Below, one piece after another: positions 8,256 to 17,131 of a DNA stretch of 64,000 nt. A program made the translations under genes and the position numbers. A model generated the notes under the pieces. That model did not search any database. It was not told the origin of the DNA and saw only the letters and a list, made by a program, of their open reading frames with translations. Each line of letters starts with the position of its first letter. Position 1 is the first letter of the stretch. Origin of the DNA: Clavibacter michiganensis subsp. insidiosus (GTDB lineage: Bacteria; Actinomycetota; Actinomycetes; Actinomycetales; Microbacteriaceae); contig NZ_MZMO01000001.1 of NCBI RefSeq assembly GCF_002240565.1, positions 2,418,001-2,482,000 of the forward strand, written 5' to 3'.

Positions 8256-9569
8256 TCAGCCGCGCACGAGCCCCGCGAGCTCCGCCCGGGTGGAGGCGCC
8301 CATCTTCCGCAGCAGGTTCGCGACGTGGAACTTCACCGTGTTCTCGCTGATCCCGAGCGCGGTCGCGATGGCGCGGTTGCGGGATCCCCCGGCCACGAGC
8401 GCGAGCACCTCCCGCTCGCGCGCGCTGAGCCCCGCCTCCCCGGCGGCGTCGAGACCCGCGGCGGGCGCGTCGAGCGGCAGGCGCACGGCGATCTCGGATC
8501 CCCAGCCCGGCGTCGCCGTCACGTCGAGCGCGCCGTCGAGGGCGGCGACGCGGTCGGTGAGGCGGCGGAGCGCGTCGAGGTCGGCGGTGGTCGCGCCCGC
8601 GCCGTCGTCGCGGATCCCGACGAGCAGGTTGCTGCCGTCGCAGTCCCACTGGATCCGCACGCGCGTCACGTCCGGCTGCTCGACGAGCGCGAGCACGGCG
8701 CCGCGGACGATGGCCCGGCCCGCGTGCGCGACCTCGCCCGGGAGCGCCCGGCCGTCGACGGGCGGCTCGACGAACTGGACGTCGAGGTCGCGGAAGCGCA
8801 CGAGCGGCCGCAGGTCGTCGCGGAGCCGGGCGAAGGCGCGCGCGACGGGCTCCTCGCCGAGCGAGCGGTCGCGGTCGCTCGCGGCGCGCAGCTCGACCAT
8901 GGCGTTGGTCGCCAGGTCGGCGGCGGTCTGGCGCGCGGCCGCGTCGCCCGTGCGGGAGGAGCGGAGCACCGCGAGGAGCGACTCGAGCGTGGTGGCGTGC
9001 GCGTCGCCGAGCTCCGACACGACCCGGGCGCGCTCGGAGGAGACCGCGCGCGCCTCGGCGAGGTAGGCGGGCGGCGCGGCGGCGACCTGCTGCCGGATCC
9101 CGTGGGCCACGCTCCGCCACAGCGCGCGGACGAGCTCGCGGGCACCGGGGACGTCGTCGTGCGCGGCGACGGGATCCACGAGCACGAGGAGCGCGCCCGT
9201 GTCGGCGCGCCACGCGGCGACCGTGCGCGGTCGGCCGCCGACGGGGTGCTCGACGGCCCAGGCGGAGCCGGCGTCGCCGGCCACGTCGCCGGATCCGTCG
9301 GCGAGGCTCGCGAGGATCCGGTCGAGCTCGGCGATGGTCACGTTCTCCACGACCTCGGCCTCGCCCGCCTTCTTGCGCGGGCGGCCGGTGCAGTCCTCCG
9401 TGAAGATCACGAGGGCCCGGTGCGCGACCACCGGCTGGAGCAGTCCGGACAGCGCCTCGGCCACCTCCTGCAGCGGGGCGGCGAGCGCGTCGTGCAGGCC
9501 GTCGAGGAGGGCGACCTGGTCGGCGGCGGGAGGGGCGGCGGGATCGGCGGGGTGGGTCCGAGACGGCAT
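8256..9569 (-). CDS. LuxR-family regulator fused to a histidine-kinase-like sensor part
   Basis: 437 residues from ATG 9569. The order is an uncharacterised sensory region (about 1-190), a helical dimerisation-like region (VVSELGDAHATTLESLL, about 210), an HATPase-like segment ending in GIRDDGAGATTADLDALRRL (about 330) and TPGWGSEIAVRLP (about 365), and a C-terminal LuxR helix-turn-helix (LSAREREVLALVAGG and GISENTVKFHVANLLRKMGA, about 380-435). The usual phospho-acceptor His motif and the receiver domain are not evident, so sensor and DNA-binding output are in one chain. It is divergent from hxlB-hxlA, with two overlapping palindromes between them, and is the natural candidate regulator of that pair. 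Confidence 0.8.
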   Translation of the reverse strand: MPSRTHPADPAAPPAADQVALLDGLHDALAAPLQEVAEALSGLLQPVVAHRALVIFTEDCTGRPRKKAGEAEVVENVTIAELDRILASLADGSGDVAGDAGSAWAVEHPVGGRPRTVAAWRADTGALLVLVDPVAAHDDVPGARELVRALWRSVAHGIRQQVAAAPPAYLAEARAVSSERARVVSELGDAHATTLESLLAVLRSSRTGDAAARQTAADLATNAMVELRAASDRDRSLGEEPVARAFARLRDDLRPLVRFRDLDVQFVEPPVDGRALPGEVAHAGRAIVRGAVLALVEQPDVTRVRIQWDCDGSNLLVGIRDDGAGATTADLDALRRLTDRVAALDGALDVTATPGWGSEIAVRLPLDAPAAGLDAAGEAGLSAREREVLALVAGGSRNRAIATALGISENTVKFHVANLLRKMGASTRAELAGLVRG

Positions 9570-9630
9570 GCCGCCACCGTACGCCCACCCGATCCGCCGC
9601 CCGCGCGACGGCGACCTGCTCGGACGGGTA

Positions 9631-9652
9631 GGTGGATCCACCCGTCGGGTGG
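9631..9652. promoter_or_regulatory. Overlapping palindromes in the regulator/hxlB divergent region
   Basis: GGTGGATCCACC at 9631-9642 is a perfect 12-bp palindrome. It overlaps CCACCC-GTC-GGGTGG at 9638-9652. Both lie in the 119-bp gap between the LuxR-type gene and hxlB, where an operator for a LuxR dimer would be expected. The role is inferred. Confidence 0.45.
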
Positions 9653-9688
9653 GCGGCACGGACGGGCCGCGAGGAGCACCCTCGAAGA

Positions 9689-10297
9689 GTGACGAACACG
9701 ACGCACCCCCGCCCGACCGGCGACGCCCCCGTCGACGTCGCCGCCGCGATCACCCTGATCTCCGACGAGAACGCCCGCGTCGCCCGCGCCCTCACGGACC
9801 CGGATCTCGCGCAGCGCCTCGACGAGGCCGCCCGCGTGATCCGCGACGGCCGCCGCGTCTTCGCCCTCGGCGCCGGCCGCTCCGGCCTCGCGCTCCGCAT
9901 GACCGCCATGCGGTTCATGCACCTGGGGCTCGACGCGCACGTGGTCGGCGAGGCCACGTCGCCCGCGATCGAGGAGGGCGACGTCCTCCTGGTCGCGAGC
10001 GGATCCGGCACCACCGCCGGCATCGTCAGCGCCGCGCAGACGGCGCACGACGTCGGGGCCCGCATCGTGGCCCTGACGACGGCCGACGACTCGCCGCTCG
10101 CCGACCTCGCGGACGTCACCGTGCTGATCCCCGCGGCCGCCAAGCAGGACCACGGCGGCACGGTCTCGGCGCAGTACGCGGGCGGGCTCTTCGAGCTCTC
10201 CGTCGCGCTCGTCGGCGACGCCGTGTTCCACGCGCTGTGGCAGGCGTCCGGCCTCTCAGCCGACGAGCTGTGGCCGCGTCACGCCAACCTCGAGTGA
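9689..10297 (+). CDS. hxlB: 6-phospho-3-hexuloisomerase
   Basis: 202 residues from GTG 9689, preceded by GAGGAGCA; the longer in-frame start at 9632 would run through the palindromes upstream. The SIS-domain fold is clear: VFALGAGRSGLALRMTAMRFMHLG, then GDVLLVASGSGTTAGIVSAAQ for phosphosugar binding, and the terminal helix with PRHANLE. It converts hexulose-6-phosphate to fructose-6-phosphate, the second step of the ribulose monophosphate route that fixes formaldehyde. It is followed 56 bases later by hxlA, so the pair makes a complete formaldehyde-fixing module. Confidence 0.92.
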   Translation: MTNTTHPRPTGDAPVDVAAAITLISDENARVARALTDPDLAQRLDEAARVIRDGRRVFALGAGRSGLALRMTAMRFMHLGLDAHVVGEATSPAIEEGDVLLVASGSGTTAGIVSAAQTAHDVGARIVALTTADDSPLADLADVTVLIPAAAKQDHGGTVSAQYAGGLFELSVALVGDAVFHALWQASGLSADELWPRHANLE

Positions 10298-10353
10298 CCG
10301 ACGGTCACCCGATCCCCCACCACGACACGCATCACGACAGGAAGAGGAACCGC

Positions 10354-10977
10354 ATGAAGCTCCAGGTAGCCATGGACGTGCTCACGACGAAGGACGCTCT
10401 CGAGCTGGCCGGCAAGGCCGCGCCGCACGTCGACATCATCGAGCTGGGCACCCCGCTCATCAAGGCCGAGGGCCTCTCCGCGATCACCGCGATCAAGGAG
10501 GCGCACCCCGACAAGATCGTCTTCGCCGACCTGAAGACGATGGACGCCGGCGAGCTCGAGGCCGACATCGCGTTCTCCGCGGGCGCCGACCTCGTCACCG
10601 TCCTCGGCGTCGCAGGCGACAGCACCATCGCGGGCGCCGTCAAGGCTGCGAAGAAGCACGGCAAGGGCATCGTCGTGGACCTCATCGGCGTCCCCGACAA
10701 GGCCACGCGCGCGAAGGAGGTCACCGAGCTCGGTGCCGAGTTCGTGGAGATGCACGCGGGCCTCGACGAGCAGGCGGAGGACGGCTACACGTTCGGCGAC
10801 CTGCTCGAGGCCGGCAAGGCCTCCGGCGTCGCGTTCTCCGTCGCGGGCGGCGTGAAGCCCGGCACCATCGGCGACGTGCAGGACGCGGGCGCCGTGGTCG
10901 CCGTCGCGGGCGGCGCGATCTACTCGGCCGACGACCCGGCCGCGGCCGCCGCCGAGCTGCGGGCCGCCATTCGCTGA
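10354..10977 (+). CDS. hxlA: 3-hexulose-6-phosphate synthase
   Basis: 207 residues, the normal family size, with a GGAAGAGGAA ribosome site before ATG 10354. It belongs to the orotidine-phosphate-decarboxylase-like TIM-barrel superfamily. QVAMDV opens strand 1, ELGTPLIKAEG follows, and the signature DLKTMDAGELEAD carries the catalytic Asp-x-Lys-x-x-Asp. VAGGVKPGTIGDV and AGGAIYSADDP form the phosphate-binding end. It condenses formaldehyde with ribulose-5-phosphate. In a non-methylotroph this most likely detoxifies formaldehyde or supplies pentose phosphates. Confidence 0.95.
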   Translation: MKLQVAMDVLTTKDALELAGKAAPHVDIIELGTPLIKAEGLSAITAIKEAHPDKIVFADLKTMDAGELEADIAFSAGADLVTVLGVAGDSTIAGAVKAAKKHGKGIVVDLIGVPDKATRAKEVTELGAEFVEMHAGLDEQAEDGYTFGDLLEAGKASGVAFSVAGGVKPGTIGDVQDAGAVVAVAGGAIYSADDPAAAAAELRAAIR

Positions 10978-10992
10978 TCCACCCGCATCACC

Positions 10993-11035
10993 CGAGCGCC
11001 GCGCACCCCGTCTCCGGACGGGTGCGCGGCGCTCG
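10993..11035 (+). terminator. Terminator after hxlA
   Basis: A 16-bp perfect GC stem (CGAGCGCCGCGCACCC and its complement) starts 15 bases after the hxlA stop. It also faces the end of the convergent dehydratase gene. Confidence 0.8.
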
Positions 11036-11052
11036 TGCGTGCAGCCCGTGCG

Positions 11053-12057
11053 TCAGCCGAGCGTCGCCAGGACCTCGAGCTCCTCGTCGCGCGTGAGGCC
11101 GGATGCGCGCGGCCGGTCGAGCCCGCGCTCGCGCTCGTCGGCGAGCACGTCCCGCATCGTCTCGGCGAGCGGGCGGCGCGGGACGCCGAGCGCGCGGATG
11201 GCCGCGTCGCTCCGGGCGAGCATCCCGGCCGCCTCGCCCGGCAGCCACAGCGGCAGCGAGCGCGGTCCCGCCCAGTGCAGCACGTCGGCCTCCGCGAGCT
11301 GCTCGTCCGTCGCCACCACCCGCTCCCCGGTGGATCCCGCCGCCTCGGCCGCGAGGTCCAGCGCGTCCGCCAGCGGGACGCTCTCGCCCACCGCGTCGAC
11401 CACGCCGTCGAGCCCGCGCACCCCGGCCTCGACGACGAGGTCGGCGAGGTCGCGCGCGTCGATCACCTGCGAACGGCGTCCGGTCGTGTCCGGCACGAGC
11501 ACGGGTCCGTCGCCCGCGAGCGCGAACCGGGCGGCCCAGTACCCGAACCGGTCGCTGTCGTCGCCGGGTCCGGTGATGAGGCCGGGGCGCACGATCATGC
11601 GCCGTCCGGCGAGCGCCGCGGTCACCGCGCGCTCGGCCGCGACCTTCGCCTGGCCGTACTCCTCGAGGTCGACGGGGTCCACGAGCGGCGCCGTCTCGTC
11701 CTCGCCCGGACGCGCGAACGACGCGTACACCGACACGGTGCTGACGAGCGTCCAGTGCCGGGCCCGGTCGGCGAGCGCCGCCACGGCCTCGCGCGCGTGC
11801 TGCGCCGAGGAGGTGAGGTCGACGACCTCGTCCCAGTCCGCGCCGGCGACGGCCGCGTACGCGTCGGGCCGGTCGCGGTCGACCGCGACGAACCGCGTGA
11901 GCTCGGGTGCGGATCCGCCGGTGCCGCGCGCGAGGCACGTCACCCGGTCGCCGCGCGCCGCCAGCCGCTCCGCGACGAGCCGGCCGATCCACGCGGTGCC
12001 GCCGAGCACGAGCACGTCCCGCGGGGCCACCGAGACGCCCGCGTCCGCGCAGCTCAC
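11053..12057 (-). CDS. NAD-dependent epimerase/dehydratase family protein
   Basis: 334 residues from GTG 12057. It starts with the Rossmann strand DVLVLGGTAWIGRLVAERL (the extended-SDR GGTxxIG motif) and has an ARG(T) segment after strand 2. STVSVYASF and YGQAKVAAE supply the catalytic Ser and the Tyr-x-x-x-Lys pair. The C-terminal third is the variable substrate domain. It resembles plant CSP41/isoflavone-reductase-like and actinobacterial reductase members, and the substrate is unknown. The GTG start overlaps the stop of the small upstream gene by four bases. Confidence 0.82.
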   Translation of the reverse strand: MSCADAGVSVAPRDVLVLGGTAWIGRLVAERLAARGDRVTCLARGTGGSAPELTRFVAVDRDRPDAYAAVAGADWDEVVDLTSSAQHAREAVAALADRARHWTLVSTVSVYASFARPGEDETAPLVDPVDLEEYGQAKVAAERAVTAALAGRRMIVRPGLITGPGDDSDRFGYWAARFALAGDGPVLVPDTTGRRSQVIDARDLADLVVEAGVRGLDGVVDAVGESVPLADALDLAAEAAGSTGERVVATDEQLAEADVLHWAGPRSLPLWLPGEAAGMLARSDAAIRALGVPRRPLAETMRDVLADERERGLDRPRASGLTRDEELEVLATLG

Positions 12058-12275
12058 GACTCGCGCGCCGGCGTCGTCTTCCCGGGCCGCACCGACGCCG
12101 TCCCCGCGACGTCGATCCGCGTCACGCCGCCCTCCTCCTCGGTCACGTCGATGCGCGGTGCCGCGTCCGACTCCACGGCCTTGGGCGCCGTCGTCAGCTG
12201 CTCGTGCCGCTTCTCCGCGAAGTCGGCGTCGCGGGCCGCGTCGTGCCCCAGATCCTCGTGCTCGTCCTGCTGCAT
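12054..12275 (-). CDS. Small charged protein, unknown function
   Basis: 73 residues from ATG 12275. It is hydrophilic and acidic, with MQQDEHEDLGHDAARDADFAE at its start and IDVTEEEGGVTRIDV near the end, and has no hydrophobic segment or known motif. A GTGA overlap with the downstream dehydratase suggests coupled translation. I do not recognise the family. Confidence 0.6.
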   Translation of the reverse strand: MQQDEHEDLGHDAARDADFAEKRHEQLTTAPKAVESDAAPRIDVTEEEGGVTRIDVAGTASVRPGKTTPARES

Positions 12276-12403
12276 GGGTGCGCCTCTCGTCCCGTCCACC
12301 GTACGCGGACGCGCGACGACGACCGCGCGCCGTCCGCCCTCCGTCGCGCGCCCTCCACCGTCGGGGGGATCCGCGCCGCAGCCGCCCCGCGTACCGTGGC
12401 GGC

Positions 12404-13555
12404 ATGAGCGCACAGGAGCCGACCCCGCCCGATCCCGCCCCCAGCTCCTGGTCCCCGGTCGCGCCGCCCGTCGCGCCGCCCGTCGACCCCGGCGCTCCCC
12501 CGGCGGCCGGCATGCCCGACCCGATCCCGCCCGAGCTCCCGCCGCTCCCCGAGCGCCCGCCCGTCCCGTACCACCACGGCCTCCGCGACACGGGCGGCCC
12601 CTGGCGCGGGATCCTCGCGCTCGTGCTCGGCGTCGTCGCGTTCTTCGTCCTGTCGCTCGTGTTCGGCATCGTCGGCTTCGGGATCGACTTCCTCACCGGC
12701 CGCCTCGACCCGACGGACGAGTCGTCGCTCGAGACGATGACCCCCGTGATCATGCTCGCCACGAACCTGTCGCTGGCCGCCCTGATCCCCGTCTCCATGC
12801 TCCTGCAGCGCTGGCTCTTCGGCGTGCGGATGGGCGCGATGTCCTCCATCGCGGGCCGGTTCCGCTGGCGCTGGCTGGGCCGCGTCGCGCTCGTGATGGT
12901 GCCCGTCTTCGTCGTCTACATCGGCGTCACGTTCGCGCTCGACCCCTCCGGCGAGATCCGCGTCGACGGCGAGGTGGTCGCGTTCCTCGTCATCATCCTG
13001 CTCACGACCCCGCTGCAGTCCGCCGGCGAGGAGTACGGGTTCCGCGGTCTCGTCCAGCGCTCGGTCGGATCCTGGTTCCGGAGCACCCGGGTCGCCCTCG
13101 TGGTCGGGGCGCTGGTCTCCAGCTCCCTCTTCGCGCTCGCCCACCTCGCGGAGGACCCGTGGCTCATCGCCTACTACTTCGTGTTCGGCATCTCGGCGAC
13201 CATCTCGGCCCGCATGACCGGCGGCCTCGAGGCGCCCGTGCTGATCCACGCGCTCAACAACACGCTGCTGTTCCTCCCCACGGCGCTCCTGGGCCAGATG
13301 TCCGAGAGCCTCGACCGCAGCGCGGGCACCGGCGGCCCGTTCATGCTGCTGCCGATGGTCGTGGTGCTGGGATCCGCGCTCCTCACCGGCTGGTGGGCGC
13401 GCCGTCATCGCCTCCAGACGGTCGCGCCCCGGCCGCTCACCGCGAAGGAGGAGCGGCGGGAGCGGGAGCGGGCGTGGTGGGACGGGGAGCGGCAGCGCCA
13501 GGCGTCGCTCGCCGCATGGTCCGCGCCCACAGGCCCGGCCGCTCCGTCGGCTTGA
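12404..13555 (+). CDS. CPBP family intramembrane glutamic endopeptidase
   Basis: 383 residues. The first about 65 are proline-rich and probably cytoplasmic, followed by about eight membrane segments. The three Abi/CPBP motifs are present: EEYGFRG (EExxxR, about residue 205), a FALAHL His (about 245) and HALNN (about 283). The family includes CAAX-type proteases and bacteriocin self-immunity proteins. The role here is unknown. The last about 40 residues are highly charged and overlap a convergent acetyltransferase gene by 119 bp. Confidence 0.85.
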   Translation: MSAQEPTPPDPAPSSWSPVAPPVAPPVDPGAPPAAGMPDPIPPELPPLPERPPVPYHHGLRDTGGPWRGILALVLGVVAFFVLSLVFGIVGFGIDFLTGRLDPTDESSLETMTPVIMLATNLSLAALIPVSMLLQRWLFGVRMGAMSSIAGRFRWRWLGRVALVMVPVFVVYIGVTFALDPSGEIRVDGEVVAFLVIILLTTPLQSAGEEYGFRGLVQRSVGSWFRSTRVALVVGALVSSSLFALAHLAEDPWLIAYYFVFGISATISARMTGGLEAPVLIHALNNTLLFLPTALLGQMSESLDRSAGTGGPFMLLPMVVVLGSALLTGWWARRHRLQTVAPRPLTAKEERRERERAWWDGERQRQASLAAWSAPTGPAAPSA

Positions 13556-14126
13556 GCGTCAGCTGCATCGTGACGGTGCCGAGCCAGCGCCCGAACTTCC
13601 AGCCCACGCGGCCCATCCGCCCGCTCTCCGTGAAGCCGAGCGACGCGTGCAGCCGGATGGAGGCGTCCGCGCCCTGGTCGGCGATGACCGCGATGACCTC
13701 GCGGATCCCGGCCTCCCGGCACGCGCCGATGAGCGCCACCAGGAGCGCGCGCCCGAGGCCCTTGCCCGTGGATGCCGCGCCGAGGTAGATCGAGTCCTCC
13801 ACGGTCGTCCGCGACGACCGGCGGTTGCCGACCGGCTCGACGAGCGCGTAGCCGAGCACCTGCCCCGACGGCGAGACCGCGACGAGGAACGGCATGCCCA
13901 TGCGCTCGAGCTGGCTGAAGCGTCCGCGCCACCGGGCGAGCGTCATGCGCGTCTCGTCGAAGGTGACGGTGCTGTTCATCACGTAGTGGTTGTAGACCTC
14001 GCGGACGTCCGGGAGGTCGGAGGCCGTGGCCGACCGGATCTCGTAGGAGAAGACGGGCAGCGGCGGCGCGGGCTTCCGGAGGTGGGCGGGCAGGCGGCGC
14101 CTCCGCTGGTATTCCTCCTCGAGCAT
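13437..14126 (-). CDS. GNAT-family N-acetyltransferase, phosphinothricin-acetyltransferase-like
   Basis: 229 residues. The core (about 28-195) begins YEIRSATASDLPDVREVYNHYV, which is typical of Pat/YwnH-type acetyltransferases, and has the acetyl-CoA loop TGKGLGRALL near residue 120. LHASLGFTESGRMGRVGWKFGRW follows, as in that subfamily. It likely acetylates a small amino compound using acetyl-CoA. The basic N-terminal extension and the Ala/Pro-rich tail are unusual. The tail lies opposite the 3' end of the CPBP gene, so either both tails are real or one stop is misplaced. Confidence 0.85.
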   Translation of the reverse strand: MLEEEYQRRRRLPAHLRKPAPPLPVFSYEIRSATASDLPDVREVYNHYVMNSTVTFDETRMTLARWRGRFSQLERMGMPFLVAVSPSGQVLGYALVEPVGNRRSSRTTVEDSIYLGAASTGKGLGRALLVALIGACREAGIREVIAVIADQGADASIRLHASLGFTESGRMGRVGWKFGRWLGTVTMQLTLKPTERPGLWARTMRRATPGAAAPRPTTPAPAPAAPPSR

Positions 14127-14179
14127 GCCGCGATCCTACGGGGACCGCGGCGCGCTCGGCCGGAACCCGCGATGCGGTC

Positions 14180-14866
14180 TCAGAGCCGCCAGTCGACCGG
14201 ATCCGCGCCCTGCTCGGCGAGGAGCGCGTCCGCCCGGCTGAACGGCTTCGAGCCGAAGAACCCGCGCGACGCCGACAGCGGGCTCGGGTGCACCGAGGTG
14301 ATCGGGGGCACGGGAGCCAGCATCGGCGCGAGCGATCCCGCGTCCTTGCCCCACAGGATCGCGACGAGCGGGCCGCCGCGCGCCGCCAGCCCGCGGATCG
14401 CGCATTCCGTCACGGCCTCCCAGCCCTTCCCGCGGTGCGACGCGGGAGCACCCGGCCGCACCGTGAGCACGCGGTTGAGCAGCAGCACGCCGCTGCGGGT
14501 CCACGCGGTGAGGTCGCCGTGCTCGGGGGTCGGGATCCCGAGGTCGTCGCGCAGCTCGCGGTGGATGTTGACGAGGCTCCGCGGCACGGGCCGTACGTCG
14601 GGCTCGACCGAGAACGACAGGCCGACGGGGTGGCCGGGCGTGGGGTACGGATCCTGCCCGACGATGAGCACGCGCACGTCGGCCAGCGGCTGCTGGAACG
14701 CCCGCAGCACGCGGTCGCCCAAGGGGAGGTAGGGGCGGCCGGCGGCGACCTCGGCCCGCAGCCACTCCCCCATCCGCGCGATGTCGTCGGCGACGGGCGC
14801 GAGCACGTCGGCCCAGCCGGCGTCCATGAGGCCGCGCTCGACGAGCTCCGGCAGGGTCAGCGCCAC
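14180..14866 (-). CDS. ung: Uracil-DNA glycosylase (family 1)
   Basis: 228 residues from GTG 14866. The water-activating loop GQDPYP sits at residues 70-75. LSFSV and LLLNRVLTV follow. The uracil-specificity and minor-groove loop [18 protein letters not shown] lies near 190-210. It removes uracil from DNA to start base-excision repair. The gene starts 10 bases after the upstream peptidase gene and is probably co-transcribed with it. Confidence 0.96.
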   Translation of the reverse strand: MALTLPELVERGLMDAGWADVLAPVADDIARMGEWLRAEVAAGRPYLPLGDRVLRAFQQPLADVRVLIVGQDPYPTPGHPVGLSFSVEPDVRPVPRSLVNIHRELRDDLGIPTPEHGDLTAWTRSGVLLLNRVLTVRPGAPASHRGKGWEAVTECAIRGLAARGGPLVAILWGKDAGSLAPMLAPVPPITSVHPSPLSASRGFFGSKPFSRADALLAEQGADPVDWRL

Positions 14867-14876
14867 GGGCGGTGGA

Positions 14877-15599
14877 TCAGGACGCGCCGGCGGAGCTGAC
14901 GGTGACGCCGGTCTCCGAGCCGATGACGGACCAGACGCTGCCGCGCCCCTCGACGACCAGCTGGCCCTCGCCCACGATGAGCACGGTGCCCTCGTCGATG
15001 GCGACGCCGCCCTCGACGAGCCCCGCCTCGGTCGCGGCGATGAGCCGGGTGAGGGTGCCCCACTGGGCGGCGTGCACGTCGACCGCGACGTCGATGAGGC
15101 CGATGCCCTGCTCCACGGTGACCTCATCGAGGTCCTCGCTCGCGGACTCCTGCACGACCTCGACGTCGCCGATGCGCCAGCCGCCGACGATCGCGGTCTC
15201 GGCGGCGACCGCGGCGCCCGCGGAGAAGCCGAGGTACGGGACCCCGGCGGTGACCTGGCGGCGGATCTCGCCGAAGACCGGCTCGAGCGCCTGGCGGTAC
15301 GCGGGGGTCAACCCGCCGCCGACGACGATGCCGTCGACGTCCTGCAGCTGCGCGACCTCGATGGATCCGCCCTCGGGCGCGAGCACCGCGACGGGCTCGG
15401 AGGCGCCCGCGGCACGGAGCGCGGCGGCGTACTGGTCGAACCACTCGGCGCCCAGGCCGTCGTGGACGAGGACCACGGCGATGCGAGCCGGCTCCAACCG
15501 GGCGGCAGCGGTCGCCCTCGTCGTCGCCTCGGACAGGAACCGCGCGAGGAGGGGGGTGTCGTCATCCGACAGGCCGCCTCCGACCAGGTGCACACTCAC
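14877..15599 (-). CDS. Peptidase S51-like (cyanophycinase / type 1 glutamine amidotransferase-like) protein
   Basis: 240 residues from GTG 15599. It opens with [26 protein letters not shown], then the nucleophile elbow [13 protein letters not shown] (Ser near residue 130), match the S51 family, which includes cyanophycinase and dipeptidase E. A GGWRI segment follows. The function could be cleavage of Asp-containing peptides; no cyanophycin synthetase is nearby. A start further upstream is possible, but SVHLVGGG is where homologous folds begin. Confidence 0.78.
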   Translation of the reverse strand: MSVHLVGGGLSDDDTPLLARFLSEATTRATAAARLEPARIAVVLVHDGLGAEWFDQYAAALRAAGASEPVAVLAPEGGSIEVAQLQDVDGIVVGGGLTPAYRQALEPVFGEIRRQVTAGVPYLGFSAGAAVAAETAIVGGWRIGDVEVVQESASEDLDEVTVEQGIGLIDVAVDVHAAQWGTLTRLIAATEAGLVEGGVAIDEGTVLIVGEGQLVVEGRGSVWSVIGSETGVTVSSAGAS

Positions 15600-15681
15600 C
15601 CCTCGACGGTACAGGCCGCGGGGGTGGCGGGGAGCCGGATCCACGATGCCCGGCAGGTCCGCGGGCACCCCGGAACGACGA

Positions 15682-15712
15682 AACCCGGCATCTCGTGAGG
15701 AGATGCCGGGTT
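15682..15712 (-). terminator. Terminator downstream of tRNA-Glu
   Basis: A 13-bp perfect stem (AACCCGGCATCTC) with a 5-nt loop lies 15 bases past the 3' end of the tRNA on its strand. Confidence 0.75.
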
Positions 15713-15727
15713 CCGGTGAAGCGGTGG

Positions 15728-15800
15728 TGACCCCAACCGGATTCGAACCGGTGTTACCGCCGTGAGAGGGCGGTGTCCTAGGCCGCTAAACGATGGGGCC
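15728..15800 (-). tRNA. tRNA-Glu (anticodon CTC)
   Basis: 73 nt. The acceptor arm GGCCCCA pairs with TGGGGTC. The anticodon stem CCGCC/GGCGG encloses loop CTCTCAC with anticodon CTC. The T-arm is GGTTCGAATCC, and CCA is not encoded. Confidence 0.95.
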
Positions 15801-15969
15801 GTTTTTGCAACTCGTCGAGTATGCCACAGCGCGCACAGCCCGACCAAATCGAGCCCCGACCGGGCCGGATCCGCCCGACCCGGTGCCGATCGCGCGCCCC
15901 CGACAGACGCCAGCCGGCGCCCCCGCGCGCCGGTTTGCCCTGCCCGCCCGGACGGTGTTGGCTCCTCTC

Positions 15970-16608
15970 ATGCGATTGACGAAGCTCGAGCACGCCGCCC
16001 TGGTCCTGGAACTCTCGGGGCGCAAGCTCTTCATCGACCCGGGCTCCTTCACCACCCCCATCACGCAGGCGATGAACGCCGACGCCATCGTCATCACCCA
16101 CGAGCACGCGGACCACTGGACGCCGGAGCAGCTCAAGCGGATCCTCGACAAGAACGAGGGCGTGCCCATCTACGCCCCCGAGGGCGTCGCGGCCGCCGCG
16201 ACCGACTTCGACGTCACCGTCGTGCACGCGGGCGACGTCATCGAGGCCGGCCCCTTCACGCTGCGCTTCTTCGGCGGCACGCACGCCGTCATCCACGAGT
16301 CGATCCCCGAGGTCGACAACCTCGGCGTCCTCGTGAACGACACGCTCTACTACGCGGGCGACTCGTTCGTCGTGCCGGAGGGCGTCGAGGTCGACCTGCT
16401 CGCGGTCCCCGCGGGCGCGCCGTGGATGAAGATCAGCGAGTCCATCGACTACGTGCTCGCCGTGAAGCCCCGCCGCGCGTTCCCCACGCACGAGATGGTG
16501 CTGTCCACCGCGGGCAAGGGCATGTCGAACGGGCGCCTGCAGTGGGCGACCGAGCAGGGCGGCGGCGAGTTCCACGCCCTCGAGCCCGGCGATAGCATCG
16601 ACCTCTAG
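15970..16608 (+). CDS. Metallo-beta-lactamase fold hydrolase (UlaG-like)
   Basis: 212 residues from ATG 15970. The metal-binding motif THEHADHW sits near residue 40, with further ligands GGTHAVIHE and YYAGDSF. MRLTKLEHAALVLELSGRKLFIDPG is the usual opening of UlaG-like MBL proteins, which include lactonases and YtkL-type hydrolases. C-terminal PTHEMVLS supplies a last His. The substrate is unknown. It stands alone between tRNA-Glu and a small membrane protein. Confidence 0.85.
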   Translation: MRLTKLEHAALVLELSGRKLFIDPGSFTTPITQAMNADAIVITHEHADHWTPEQLKRILDKNEGVPIYAPEGVAAAATDFDVTVVHAGDVIEAGPFTLRFFGGTHAVIHESIPEVDNLGVLVNDTLYYAGDSFVVPEGVEVDLLAVPAGAPWMKISESIDYVLAVKPRRAFPTHEMVLSTAGKGMSNGRLQWATEQGGGEFHALEPGDSIDL

Positions 16609-16644
16609 GCCCGTTCGGGCTCGACGAGCGGACGGGTGGGCGGC

Positions 16645-17061
16645 ATGGACGGTCTCGCCGCGGCGTCGCTCATCATCGAGTTCCTCACCTGGATCGCGCT
16701 CGTCCCCGGCGTCCTGCTCTACGTCGCCGGGATCTCCGTGCGCGTCGTCGGCCGGCGCTGGACGGCGACCGAGGGCCTCGTCGCGGACGGCCCCGCCGGC
16801 GGCGACGGCCCCGCGCCGCGCGTCCTCCGCTGGTTCGACGACGAGGGCGACGTGCACGAGGCGCAGGCGGACACCCCGGAGACCCGCGACCTCGCCCCGG
16901 GGTCCGACGTGCGCGTCTGGTTCTCGCCGCGCTCCCCGTGGCGCGTGCGCACGCACGCCCCCGAGCTCGACGGCCGGGCGCTGCGCGTGACCGGGCTCGT
17001 GCTCATCGGCATCGGCGTCCTCGCGGCCGTCGCCGGGATCGCGCTGCTCTTCCTCGAGTAG
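16645..17061 (+). CDS. Two-helix membrane protein, DUF3592-like
   Basis: 138 residues from ATG 16645. One membrane helix lies at about 5-30 and another at about 115-138. The soluble part between them (RRWTATEGLVADGP and PRVLRWFDDEGDVHEAQ) has the beta-rich look of DUF3592-type domains. No function can be assigned. Confidence 0.7.
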   Translation: MDGLAAASLIIEFLTWIALVPGVLLYVAGISVRVVGRRWTATEGLVADGPAGGDGPAPRVLRWFDDEGDVHEAQADTPETRDLAPGSDVRVWFSPRSPWRVRTHAPELDGRALRVTGLVLIGIGVLAAVAGIALLFLE

Positions 17062-17131
17062 CGCGCGACGAGCTCCAGCTGGGGATCCGCCCGCGCGGTC
17101 GAGAGCGCTCCATGCGGCCGTATAGAGTGTT

